The translations under genes were made by a program, and so were the position numbers. Under the pieces are notes generated by a model. The model was not told the origin of the DNA. It saw nothing but the letters and a program-made list of their open reading frames with translations, and did not search any database. A stretch of 64,000 bases of DNA from DAIDKA01 sp035485475 (GTDB lineage Bacteria; Pseudomonadota; Gammaproteobacteria; Steroidobacterales; Steroidobacteraceae). Location: positions 1 to 64,000 of the forward strand of contig DATHOA010000319.1 of assembly GCA_035485475.1 (NCBI GenBank). The letters run 5' to 3'. Below, piece by piece: positions 16,168-27,096 of this stretch (position 1 is the stretch's first letter; each line of letters opens with the position of its first letter).

Positions 16168-17142
16168 CTAGTGCCGCTGCGGCTTCAGCAGGTAGTCGTA
16201 ACGATCCGCGGAATGCACGCGCACCTGTGAGGTCTGCTCACCGCGGATCAGCGTCAGGGGAATCTCCGCGCCCGCCGGTCCGATGCTCCAGACCTTGCGG
16301 AACATATCGGCAAGGCCCGCCACGCCGCGCCCGGCCACGGCGGTGACTTCATCATTCACCCGCACACCGGCACGATGTGCCGGTCCGTCCTGCGCCAGTG
16401 CGCCGACCACCAGTCGACCGTGCTGTTCGGTGGCGTACATGCCCAGCCACGGCCGTGGCGTCTGCAAGGGCCGGCCCGCGTGCAGCATGTCGTCCAGGAT
16501 CGGATCCAGCAGGTCCACGGGCACAAACAGATTGGCGTCGAAGGTTTCGTCGCGGTTGGACTCCTCCACCAGCAGCGAGCCGACGCCCAGCAGCAGCCCA
16601 TCGGTACCCACCAGCGCCGTGCCACCCCACTGCGGGTGTGCCGGGGCGGTGAAGATTGCATCGTCCAGCAGGTACTCCCAGTGCCCGGCAAATTCGCGGC
16701 GCGCGGTGACATGAACGTTCAGCGAATGCGCAAGGCCCCCATGACCGATGACAATGGCGTTGGCGCCGACATCAAGGCCGGCCGAGGAGCCGCGCTGCAG
16801 GACCGGGACGCCGAGGTCACCGAGCGGCTGCACCAGGCCGAAGCCGGACGTCTGATCGTAGCCGGCCACATGTCCGGGTACGGCACGGCCGTTATGCGTG
16901 GACAGCCACACATTGCGCGCTTCGGTGATCAGGTAGCCGATGGTGAGCACCATGCCGTCATCGCCAATGACGACGCCACTGCCGATGCGCTCGGTGCCCA
17001 ACAGCGGCGCGGTAAAGGCCGCTTCGGGGATTTCCGCATGGACCATGACCACCGACTGCAGCGCCGATCGCAGGTCGAACGGAACCTGCTCTGGCTGAGG
17101 TTGCAGAGCAGCAGGAAAAGTCCAGTTCTTGGTCTCTGTCAT
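16168..17142 (-). CDS. HtrA-like PDZ protein with replaced catalytic triad (pseudoprotease)
   Basis: 324 residues, no signal peptide. Residues about 50-200 follow the chymotrypsin-like fold of S1C/HtrA proteases, and about 225-315 form a PDZ domain (PWLGMYATEQHGRLVVGALA, GPAHRAGVRVNDEVTAVAG). Aligning by eye to DegP, the His of LTNxHV is Tyr70 (VLTIGYLI), the Asp of SDIAL is Gly100 (DQTSGFGLV), and the Ser of GNSGG is Trp172 (PQWGGTALV). All three triad residues are thus absent. I recognise similar sequences annotated as S1C proteases in other Proteobacteria, so the loss appears to be a stable feature, not recent decay. Likely a cytoplasmic binding or scaffold protein. Divergent from the M13 peptidase gene. 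Confidence 0.82.
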   Translation of the reverse strand: MTETKNWTFPAALQPQPEQVPFDLRSALQSVVMVHAEIPEAAFTAPLLGTERIGSGVVIGDDGMVLTIGYLITEARNVWLSTHNGRAVPGHVAGYDQTSGFGLVQPLGDLGVPVLQRGSSAGLDVGANAIVIGHGGLAHSLNVHVTARREFAGHWEYLLDDAIFTAPAHPQWGGTALVGTDGLLLGVGSLLVEESNRDETFDANLFVPVDLLDPILDDMLHAGRPLQTPRPWLGMYATEQHGRLVVGALAQDGPAHRAGVRVNDEVTAVAGRGVAGLADMFRKVWSIGPAGAEIPLTLIRGEQTSQVRVHSADRYDYLLKPQRH

Positions 17143-17330
17143 GCGTGAGGTAAATCTATCAGGCCCGGAACCAGGCCGAAACTACCTGATGGGGAAGTTT
17201 GTCGCTGAGAGGACGATCGCAAATGCAGGTGATGCGATGCACGAGCTGCAAGTGCACAAGGTGAAGCACTATCTTGGCGCATCGGCGGCCGCGCTTACGG
17301 CCGTTTCACGCCTGGCGCCAAGGGTGTCGC

Positions 17331-17336
17331 TATAAT
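17331..17336 (+). promoter_or_regulatory. Consensus -10 element upstream of the M13 peptidase operon
   Basis: A perfect TATAAT within the 252-base divergent gap 17143-17394, placing transcription start near 17343, about 50 bases before the TTG of the M13 peptidase. The -35 region is poor (TTCACG at 17305-17310 would need a 20-base spacer). I see no other clear structure in this gap; a 68-residue open frame at 17129-17335 has no coding character. Confidence 0.45.
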
Positions 17337-17394
17337 CAGCCGCCTACCGGGTGGCCACCGCCCCAGGTCGCCCTTTGCACACGGAGCTGAAGAA

Positions 17395-19472
17395 TTGAAG
17401 CGTTTTTCCATAAATTCCCGAGCATTTAACCCGCGCTGCTGCGCCGGCGCCGCATTGGCGCTGGCACTGCTCAGCGCCAACGCCCTGGCGCAGGCGCCTG
17501 CCGGCAAGGCGCCGGCCCTGACCTCGGGCCTGGATCTGGCGGCCATGGACAAGTCCGTGCGCGTCCAGGATGACGTTTACGATTACGCGAATGGCCACTG
17601 GCTGAAAAATACGCTCATTCCGGATGATCGCTCCAGCGTCTCGATCGCCTCCGAGCTGCTCGACAAGAGTCTTGACCAACTGCACGGACTGATCGACAGC
17701 GCCGCGAAGAATACCGGGAATGCGGCCGGCTCCGAGGCGCACAAGATCGGTGACCTGTATGCCAGTTTCATGGACGAGGCGGCGGTGGAGGCGGCCGGGC
17801 TCGGCGCGCTCAAGGGCGAGCTGGCGCGCATCGACGCGGTGAAGGCAAAAAGTGAACTTCCGGCATTGTTTGCACATCTAAGCCGGATCGGCGTCTCGGT
17901 ACCCTATGGTGTCGGTGTCGGCCCGGATGTCCGTGACACGACGCACAATGCGGCGGGAGTCGATCAGGACGGTCTTGGGATGCCGGACCGTGACTACTAC
18001 ATCAAGGACGATGACGCGCGCCTGGTGGAAATTCGTGGGCGGTACCTGAAGGCGATCGAGCAGCTGATGACTCTGGCCGGCCAGCCCGAAGCCGCGGCGC
18101 AGGCCAAGTCGGTCCTTGGCCTGGAAACCCGCATGGCCAAGGCGCAATGGACGCGCACGGCATTGCGCGACCCGGTCAAGACCTACAACAAGGTCACACT
18201 GACGACCTTGGATGGGCACACGCCCGGCTATAAATGGCAGGCGTATCTCGATGAGACCGGCATCAGTGGCAAAACGGACTACGTCATCGTCGGTGAGCCC
18301 AGCTACTTCATGGCTTTCGGGGCCATGGTGCGCAGCGAGCCGCTCGCGGTGTGGAAGAGCTATCTGCGCTGGCATCTGATCGTCAGCTATGCCGGATACA
18401 TGCCGAAGAAATTCGTGGACGCGAATTTCCAGTTCTACGGCACGGATCTGCGCGGCACCGTCTCGATCAGGCCGCGCTGGAAGCGCGGGGTGGCGCTGGT
18501 GGATGGCTCGATCGGTGAAGGACTCGGCAAGCTGTATGTCGGCAAATACTTTCCGCCGGACACCAAGGGCCGGATGGAGAAACTGGTCGATAATCTCCTG
18601 GCGGCGTATCGCCAGGATGTGAATTCGCTGGACTGGATGGGCCCGGACACCAAGCAGCAGGCACTGCAGAAGCTCGCGAAGTTGCACCGCAAGATCGGCT
18701 ACCCGGATCACTGGCGCGACTACAGCGGCCTGGTCGTGCGCCGCGATGACCTCATCGGCAATGTCATGCGTGCCAACGCCTTCGAATTTGCCTACCAGCT
18801 GGGCAAACTTGGCAAGCCCGTCGACCATGACGAGTGGCAGATGACCCCGCAGACGATCAATGCCTATTACCGGCCCGATCTGAACGAAGTCGTATTCCCG
18901 GCGGCCTTTCTGCAGCCGCCGAACTTCGATCCCAAGGCCGATGATGCTGCCAATTACGGCGCCATCGGCGCCGTCATCGGTCATGAGATGAGCCATGGGT
19001 TTGATGACGAAGGCAGTCAGTTTGATTCCAGCGGCAATCTGCGTGACTGGTGGACCAAGCAGGACCATGAGCGGTTCGCGGCCAAGACGGCGGCGCTGGT
19101 GGCCCAATACGATGCCTTCGAGCCAATTCCCGGCTATCACATCAACGGCAAACTGACGCTGGGCGAGAACATCGCCGACAACTCGGGTCTGGCGGTGGCC
19201 TACAAAGCCTACCGTCTGACGCTGCATGGCCACGAGGCGCCGGTGATAGACGGCTACACCGGCGATCAGCGCTTCTTCCTGGCGTTCGCGCAGGTGTGGG
19301 CGGGCAAGGTGCGCGACAAACAGCAGATCGTGTACCTGAAGTCCGATCCACACTCGCCTTACGCGGCGCGCGGCTCGCTGCCGCTGCGCAACCAGGATGC
19401 CTTCTACAGCGCCTTTGGCCTCAAGCCGGGCGATAAGATGTACCTGCCGCCCGACCAGCGTGTGCATATCTG

Positions 19473-19476
<4 letters not shown>
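17395..19476 (+). CDS. M13-family metallopeptidase (PepO/neprilysin-like)
   Basis: 693-residue exported zinc endopeptidase. A signal peptide (CCAGAALALALLSANALAQA) precedes the M13 N-terminal domain. The catalytic zinc motif is HEMSH at residues 530-534 (context AVIGHEMSHGFDDEGSQFD), the third ligand is Glu591 in LGENIADNSGL, and the C-terminal RVHIW resembles the conserved xxxCxVW end of M13 proteins. Full family length. The TTG at 17395 is supported by GGAGCTGAAG upstream. Predicted to cut peptides in the periplasm or outside the cell. First gene of a coupled series; its stop overlaps the sdaA GTG (GTGA). Confidence 0.92.
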
Positions 19477-20820
<1,344 letters not shown>

Positions 20821-20837
<17 letters not shown>

Positions 20838-22866
20838 ATCGACCGACGCAGCGGATCCTTTTCTGTGGCTCGAAGAGATCGAGGGCCAGCGCGCACTGAC
20901 CTGGGTGCAGGAGCAGAACGCGCGCGCGCTGCAGCGGCTCACCGGCGCTGCCCGCTATGAGCCCTGCTACCGCCAGGCGCTGGACATCCTGGAGGATCGC
21001 AGCCGTATTCCCTACGGTGCGCTGCGCGGCGGCTTTGTCTACAACTACTGGCAGGACGACCAGCATGTCCGCGGCCTGTGGCGCCGAACGTCGCTGGCGT
21101 CGTACGAAACTGCCACTCCGCAGTGGGAAACACTGCTGGATGTGGACGCACTGGCCAGGACGGAAGGGCGCAACTGGGTCTACAAGGGCGTGGCTTGCCA
21201 GCCCGACAATGGTCCGCGCTGCCTGATCAGCCTGTCGGATGGCGGGCAGGATGCCAAGGTGGTGCGCGAATTTGATCAGGACACCCGCAGTTTCGTCGCG
21301 AATGGCTTTACGCTCGCCGCAGCCAAATCAGATGTGAGCTGGCAGGACGCCGACACCTTGCTGGTGGCCACCAACTTCGGTGACGGCTCGCTCACGGAAT
21401 CCGGATATCCCTATATCGTCAAGGAGTGGCGGCGCGGGCAGTCGCTGGCACAGGCACGGGAAATCTACCGTGGTGAGCCCCATGATGTGCTGGTGAGCCC
21501 GGGCCGGGTGGAGGGTGATCGGGGCGAACATCTGCTGGTCATCGTGCGCGCCAGAACTTTTTTCAGCAGCGACTACCTGCGGGTGGGGCCCGGTGCGCTG
21601 CAACCGATGACGCTGCCGCCGAAGGTGCAGTTGCAGGGCATCAGCCAAGGCGAACTGTTGTTCCGGATAAGCCAGGATTGGCAGATCAGCGGACAATCCT
21701 TCAAAACCGGCTCGCTGCTTTCCATGCCGGTGGCGGCGGTCACATCCGCGACGCCTGCGATCCGAAAAGTCCTGGTGCCCGGACCACGCGACTCGATCGA
21801 ACAGGTGGCGGTCACCCACAGCGGTGTGCTCGTCGCCCTGTATTCGAATGTGAAGGGCAAGCTGCTGCGCCTGCAGTTTGCCGGCGACACCTGGACGAGC
21901 GCAGATATTGCGCTGCCGGCCAATGGTTCCGTCGGCATCGCGACCGCCGATGAACGCAGCGACACGGCATTCGTCACCTACGAAGACTTCCTGCAGCCTG
22001 CGACGCTGTACCGCGTGGCGGTAGCGACCGTCACGGCCACGCCCATCAAGAGCCTGTCGGCAAAATTTGCGGCCGAGCGCTTCACGGTCGAGCAGCTCCT
22101 GGCCACCTCAAAGGACGGCACCCAGGTGCCGTACTTCGTGGTGCGGCCGAAGGACTTCGTGGCGAATGGCGCGGCGCCGACGCTGCTGTATGGCTATGGC
22201 GGATTCGATGTGTCCATGCTGCCCGGTTACCTGGCGACCACCGGCAAACTGTGGTTGGAGCAGGGGGGCGTGTACGTACTGGCCAATATCCGCGGCGGCG
22301 GTGAGTTCGGTCCGGCCTGGCACGAGGCGGGGCTGAAGACCCATCGGCAGGTGGTCTACGACGACTTCATCGCGGTTGCAGAAGACCTGATTGCGCGTCG
22401 AATCACCTCCACCCGCCGTCTCGGGATCGAGGGTGGCTCCAATGGCGGCCTGCTGATGGGGGTGATGCTCACCCAGCGGCCCGAGCTGTTTCGTGCGGCC
22501 GTCGTGCAGGTTCCGCTGCTGGACATGCTGCGCTTCGACAAACTGCTGGCGGGCGCCTCATGGGCGGATGAATACGGCTCGCCGCAGGTGCCGCAGGAGC
22601 GTGCCTGGCTTGCGCAAATGTCGCCCTACCAGAACCTGAAATACGCCAGGGATTATCCGGAAATCTTCATTCTCACTTCCACCAAGGATGATCGCGTGCA
22701 CCCGGGACACGCGCGCAAATACGCGGCGAAACTCGCCGCGCTCGATATGCCGTTCCTGTACTACGAGAACATCGACGGCGGACACTCGGCCGCGGCGGAC
22801 CTGCGTGAACGGGCCCGACGGCTGGCGCTGGAGTTCGTCTATCTTTCCGAGCGCCTGATTGATTGA
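20821..22866 (+). CDS. Prolyl oligopeptidase family (S9A) serine peptidase
   Basis: 681 residues, no signal peptide, so probably cytoplasmic. The N-terminal half is the beta-propeller (starts DPFLWLEEIEGQRAL, typical of S9A), the C-terminal third the alpha/beta-hydrolase domain. Catalytic residues by motif: Ser540 in GGSNGGLLMG, Asp623 in TSTKDDRVHPGHA, His655 in ENIDGGHSAAA. GYGGFDVSM and NIRGGGEFG are also conserved landmarks. Prolyl oligopeptidases cut small proline-containing peptides. The ATG at 20821 lies inside the end of sdaA, so translation is probably coupled. The stop overlaps the next start (TTGA). Confidence 0.92.
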
Positions 22867-25151
22867 GCACCCTGATGCAAACCAAGCTCCGCTGGACTAC
22901 GTCACTGTGCGCATTGCTGGCGCTGCCCGCCGCAGGTGTCGCCGCCGATAACCTGATCGGATTTGATGCGGCCGGCAGCAGTGCCGAACTGAGCGTGGAG
23001 AAGCAGCTCGACGCCAGCATCGGCACCGCCGATCTGCGCGGCTGGCTGAAGGATCTGGCCGCGGCGCCCAATCATGTCGGCTCAGCCCATGACCGCCGGA
23101 ATGCGGAAACGATGCGGGACATGCTGGCCTCCTGGGGTTGGAATGTGCACATCGAAACCTTCCAGGTGCTGTATCCGACACCGCTGCAGGAGCGCGTCGA
23201 ACTGCTGGCCCCGGCACCGCACGTGGCCCAGCTCATCGAGCCGCCGATTGCGGGTGATGCGGGCAGCGCGGTTGCCGGTGCCTTGCCGGCCTACAACGTC
23301 TATGGCGCCGACGGCGATGTCACGGCGGATGTGGTCTATGTGAACTTCGGCATGGACGCGGATTACCTGGAGCTGGCGCGCCGCGGTGTCAGCGTCTCCG
23401 GCAAGATCGTACTGGTGCGCTACGGCGGCGGCTGGCGGGGCCTGAAGGCCAAGCTGGCGAATGAACACGGTGCGGTGGGCTGCCTGATCTATTCGGATCC
23501 GCATGAAGATGGCTATGCCGTCGGTGATACCTACCCCCCGGGTGGCTGGCGGCCGGCCAATGGTATCCAGCGCGGGTCGGTCGCGGACATGCCGTTGTAT
23601 CCGGGGGATCCGCTGACACCCGGAGTGGGCGCAACGCCGGGCGCGACGCGCCTGGCGATCAAGGACGCGCCATCGCTGATGAAGATCCCGGTGCTGCCGA
23701 TTTCCTGGGCCGATGCCCAACCGATTCTTGCGGCCCTGGGCGGTCCGGTGGCGCCGCCGGCCTGGCGTGGCTCACTGGCCCTGACCTATCACTTGGGTCC
23801 GGGTGCCGCCAAGGTGCATCTGCTGGTGAAGTCGGATTGGAGATTGAAGCCGATCTACGATGTGATCGCGACCCTCAAGGGCGCAGATTTCCCGGACGAA
23901 TGGGTGATTCGCGGCAATCACCATGACGGCTGGGTGGAAGGGGCGTGGGATCCGCTGGCCGGCGCGGTCGCGCAGCTGGCCGAGGCGCGCGCGATCGGCG
24001 GGTTGCTTAAAACCGGCTGGCGCCCGAAGCGCACGCTGGTCTATGCCAGCTGGGATGGCGAGGAGCCGGGGCTGCTCGGCTCCACCGAATGGGTCGAGAC
24101 GCATGCGAAGGAGTTGCAGGCCAAGGCCGTGCTGTACCTGAACTCGGACGAGAACGGGCGCGGTTTCCTCAGTGCCGGCGGCAGCGATTCGCTGCAGCAT
24201 CTGTTGAACCAGGTGGCTGCCGCGGTCACGGATCCTGAAACGGGCGTCAGCGCGCAGGCGCGTCTGCGCGCGCGCACGCTGGCCGATACGGCGGGCGGCA
24301 CGGCCGATCCGGATGCGCGGGCCGCCGCCGATGCGGCGGGCGGGGGCGGGGACCTGCTGCTGGAGGCCTTGGGGTCGGGTTCGGACTACACCCCGTTTCT
24401 GCAGCATCTGGGGATCGCGACCCTGTCGGTGGAGTACGGCGGCGAAGCCGACCAGTCCGGCGTCTATCATTCCCGCTACGACACCTTCGATCACTATGCG
24501 CGTTTCGGTGACCCGGGCTTCAAATACGGCGCGGCGCTCGCACAGACGAACGGGCGCTTGATGCTGCGCATGGCCGACGCGCAATTGTTGCCGCAGCAGG
24601 CCGGCAGCGTGGCGCAACGCATCGACGGCTATGTTCACCAACTGCATGCGCTGGCCGATGCCCGGCGCAAGCATGCGACGGACCTGCAGTCGATGATCGA
24701 TGCGCGGGTGTTTGAGCTGGCTTCCGATCCGACGCGGCCATTGCTGGCACCGAAATCGGAACCGCCTGTGCCGTTCCTGGACTTCACGCCATTGGACAAC
24801 GCCGTCACCCGGCTGACCAGCTCGGCGCGGGCATTTGATGGCGCCTATGCGGCGCAGTTTGCCACGGGTGTCGCGCTCCCCGCGGAGCGCGCCGCGCAAG
24901 TCAACGCCCTGTTGCGCAGCCTGGAGCGGGCATTGACCGACCCGCAGGGATTGCCGGGACGCAGCTGGTACACCCATCTGATCTATGCGCCGGGTCTGTT
25001 GACCGGTTATGGCGCGAAGACGCTGCCGGGCGTGCGCGAGGCGATCGAGCGCGGTCAGTGGCAGACGGCCGAGGAGTACTCGCGCCGCACCGCGGCCGCC
25101 TTGAGCAATTACTGCGATGAGCTCGACCGGGCGACGATGCTGCTGCGCTGA
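22863..25151 (+). CDS. M28-family zinc peptidase with transferrin-receptor-like dimerisation domain
   Basis: 762 residues resembling glutamate carboxypeptidase II. A signal peptide (LRWTTSLCALLALPAAGVAA) is followed by a PA-like insert (VSGKIVLVRYGGGW) and the M28 core. Metal and catalytic residues by comparison with GCPII: His353 and Asp363 (NHHDGWVEGAWDP), Glu400/Glu401 (WDGEEPGLLGS), the Asp of LNSDENG and the His of VYHSRYDTF. The last 130 residues form the TfR-like dimerisation helices. Acts on peptides in the periplasm. The start may be TTG 22863 (overlapping the upstream stop) or ATG 22875. A Gly/Ala-rich acidic insertion near residue 485 (DARAAADAAGGGGD) is unusual and may be a loop. 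Confidence 0.9.
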   Translation: MSTLMQTKLRWTTSLCALLALPAAGVAADNLIGFDAAGSSAELSVEKQLDASIGTADLRGWLKDLAAAPNHVGSAHDRRNAETMRDMLASWGWNVHIETFQVLYPTPLQERVELLAPAPHVAQLIEPPIAGDAGSAVAGALPAYNVYGADGDVTADVVYVNFGMDADYLELARRGVSVSGKIVLVRYGGGWRGLKAKLANEHGAVGCLIYSDPHEDGYAVGDTYPPGGWRPANGIQRGSVADMPLYPGDPLTPGVGATPGATRLAIKDAPSLMKIPVLPISWADAQPILAALGGPVAPPAWRGSLALTYHLGPGAAKVHLLVKSDWRLKPIYDVIATLKGADFPDEWVIRGNHHDGWVEGAWDPLAGAVAQLAEARAIGGLLKTGWRPKRTLVYASWDGEEPGLLGSTEWVETHAKELQAKAVLYLNSDENGRGFLSAGGSDSLQHLLNQVAAAVTDPETGVSAQARLRARTLADTAGGTADPDARAAADAAGGGGDLLLEALGSGSDYTPFLQHLGIATLSVEYGGEADQSGVYHSRYDTFDHYARFGDPGFKYGAALAQTNGRLMLRMADAQLLPQQAGSVAQRIDGYVHQLHALADARRKHATDLQSMIDARVFELASDPTRPLLAPKSEPPVPFLDFTPLDNAVTRLTSSARAFDGAYAAQFATGVALPAERAAQVNALLRSLERALTDPQGLPGRSWYTHLIYAPGLLTGYGAKTLPGVREAIERGQWQTAEEYSRRTAAALSNYCDELDRATMLLR

Positions 25152-25215
25152 CGCTGACGTTGTCCCGTTCGGGGCTGGCTGTTATGCCGCATTGCACTAC
25201 ACTTAGGCCATCCTC

Positions 25216-27096
25216 ATGACGGCCACGACCCCCTTTACCCGCGCCCCCGGCGCCCCGGCACTGCCTGCGACGCCGCTGCGATTCGTCGCCTATTTCCTGG
25301 GGGAATTCCGCTGGTGGTACAGCGCGATGCTGCTGTTCGAGACCGTCAATTCGACCTGCGGCATCCTCATTCCCTACGCCATGGCGCGCATCATCCGCGC
25401 CGTCACGGCCGGGCATGCGGCGGGCCCGCTGCTCACGGGCCCGCTGTTGCAGCCCTTGATGCTGTTCATCGCCCTGGCGGTGGTCGAGGTGCTGGCCAGC
25501 CGGGCCGCCGGATACTGCCAGGTTACCGTCGGGCCGCGGCAACGGCATGCCGTGACGCGCGCCCTGTATGCCTATTTGCAGCATCATTCGCACCGCTACA
25601 TGAATAACGATTTCGCGGGGGCGCTGGCGCATCGGATCAGCGAGACCTCACTGGGCGTGTCCCAGAGCGTGTGGGCGGTGATTTTTGATTTCTGGCCCAT
25701 GGCCATCGTGTTCATCGTGGCCACGGTGGTGCTGTGGTCCGCCTACCCCGGTCTGGCCGTGCTCGTCGGCACATGGGCTGCCTGCTTCGTGGGTTTGTCC
25801 TGGCTTCTGGCCCTGCGGGCGCGGCCCTTCGCCGTGACCGCCGCGGCGGCGCGCAGCGACACCACGGGCAAGGTGGTGGATGCCGTCACGAATCTGACCA
25901 ATACGCGGCTGTTCGCCCGCCTGGGATTCGAGCGCGGTTATCTGGACCGTCAGCTGAAGCATGAGCTGGTGACCATCCAGCGCTCCAATCACTACTCGGA
26001 GCGGGTGCGCTGGTTTCAGTTCATCGCCGCCCTGATCCTCAAGATCGGCACGCTGTTTTACGCGCTGCTGCTGTGGAGCCGCGGGGTCATCAGCGTCGCC
26101 GAATTCGTGATGGCCGCGACCACGGCGCTGCTCATCATCAATGAAGCGCGCAATCTCAGTCGCCGGTTCCTGGACTTCTTCGAGTACGTCGGCAACGTCA
26201 CCAACGGTGTGCACACCATCATCCGGCCGCATGAAATCATCGATCTGCCGGGTGCGATCCCGGCGCATATCACCCGCGGCGCGATCGAGCTGCAGCATGT
26301 GAAATTTGCCTACGAAGGCGGGGCCGCCGTGTTTGCTGATCTGTCGGTGCGAATCCCGGCCGGGCAGCGGGTCGGACTGGTGGGTTACTCCGGGTCGGGA
26401 AAATCCACGTTCGTGAGTCTGATCCTGCGCCTGTACGAACCGCAGTCCGGGCGGGTGCTGATTGACGGCACCGATATACGGCAAATCACCCAGGAGTCGC
26501 TGCATGCGCACCTGGGTCTGATTCCACAGGATCCGAGTCTGTTTCACCGCAGCCTGATGGAAAACATCCGCTACGGAAGCCAGGGGGCCAGCGATGAGGA
26601 AGTCGTCGCGGCGGCACGCAGGGCCCATGCCCATGACTTCATCCAGAACGTGCCGGGCGGCTACGCGGCGCTGGTGGGCGAGCGCGGCATCAAGCTGTCC
26701 GGCGGCCAGCGCCAGCGCGTCGCCATTGCCCGGGTGGTGCTGAAGAACGCGCCGATACTGATCCTGGACGAGGCCACCTCGAGCCTCGACTCAGTGACCG
26801 AAAAGGCCATTCAGGAAACCTTGAGTGATCTGATGCGCGGTCGCACCGTGCTGGTGGTGGCCCACCGGCTCTCCACCATTGCCCACCTTGACCGTATCCT
26901 GGTGTTCGACGGTGGGCGAATTGTCGAGGACGGTTCGCACGCCGATCTGCTGGCCGCGGGCGGCCTGTACGAGACCTTGTGGACACGCCAGGCCGGGGGA
27001 TTTTTGCCCGACAACAGTGATTCGGTCGCGGAAGTTGCCGGTGTGGGCGGCGGGAGCGGCCACTCGCGGCGCTATTCGCCTATAATTCCTTCATGA
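25216..27096 (+). CDS. ABC transporter, fused permease and ATPase (type IV exporter)
   Basis: 626-residue half-transporter. The N-terminal transmembrane domain has six hydrophobic segments (for example AIVFIVATVVLW and FIAALILKIGTLFYALLLW), followed by an ATPase with Walker A GYSGSGKST near residue 390, Q-loop LIPQDPSLFHRS, signature LSGGQRQRVAIARV near 493 and Walker B ILILDEATSSLD. This is the MsbA/Atm1-type arrangement; the substrate (lipid, peptide or other) is not predictable. It shares an ATGA overlap with ilvE, so it is translationally linked to branched-chain amino acid metabolism genes, which is an odd pairing. A 64-base gap separates it from the M28 gene. Confidence 0.9.
   Translation: MTATTPFTRAPGAPALPATPLRFVAYFLGEFRWWYSAMLLFETVNSTCGILIPYAMARIIRAVTAGHAAGPLLTGPLLQPLMLFIALAVVEVLASRAAGYCQVTVGPRQRHAVTRALYAYLQHHSHRYMNNDFAGALAHRISETSLGVSQSVWAVIFDFWPMAIVFIVATVVLWSAYPGLAVLVGTWAACFVGLSWLLALRARPFAVTAAAARSDTTGKVVDAVTNLTNTRLFARLGFERGYLDRQLKHELVTIQRSNHYSERVRWFQFIAALILKIGTLFYALLLWSRGVISVAEFVMAATTALLIINEARNLSRRFLDFFEYVGNVTNGVHTIIRPHEIIDLPGAIPAHITRGAIELQHVKFAYEGGAAVFADLSVRIPAGQRVGLVGYSGSGKSTFVSLILRLYEPQSGRVLIDGTDIRQITQESLHAHLGLIPQDPSLFHRSLMENIRYGSQGASDEEVVAAARRAHAHDFIQNVPGGYAALVGERGIKLSGGQRQRVAIARVVLKNAPILILDEATSSLDSVTEKAIQETLSDLMRGRTVLVVAHRLSTIAHLDRILVFDGGRIVEDGSHADLLAAGGLYETLWTRQAGGFLPDNSDSVAEVAGVGGGSGHSRRYSPIIPS
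27081..27086 (+). promoter_or_regulatory. Possible internal -10 directly before ilvE
   Basis: Perfect TATAAT inside the end of the ABC transporter gene, 6 bases before the ilvE ATG. If used, transcription would begin at or next to that ATG, giving a leaderless ilvE-bkd transcript. No good -35 is seen, so this may be chance. Confidence 0.3.

Noticed and set aside
17129..17335. 68-residue open frame in the divergent gap before the M13 peptidase
   Set aside because: No ribosome binding site, no recognisable sequence, and it covers the promoter region with a perfect TATAAT. It also overlaps the start of the HtrA-like gene.
17878..19467. 529-residue antisense open frame opposite the M13 peptidase
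   Set aside because: Long antisense frames are common in GC-rich DNA. The product is rich in Arg, His and Gln with no fold motif, and the plus strand has a clear peptidase.
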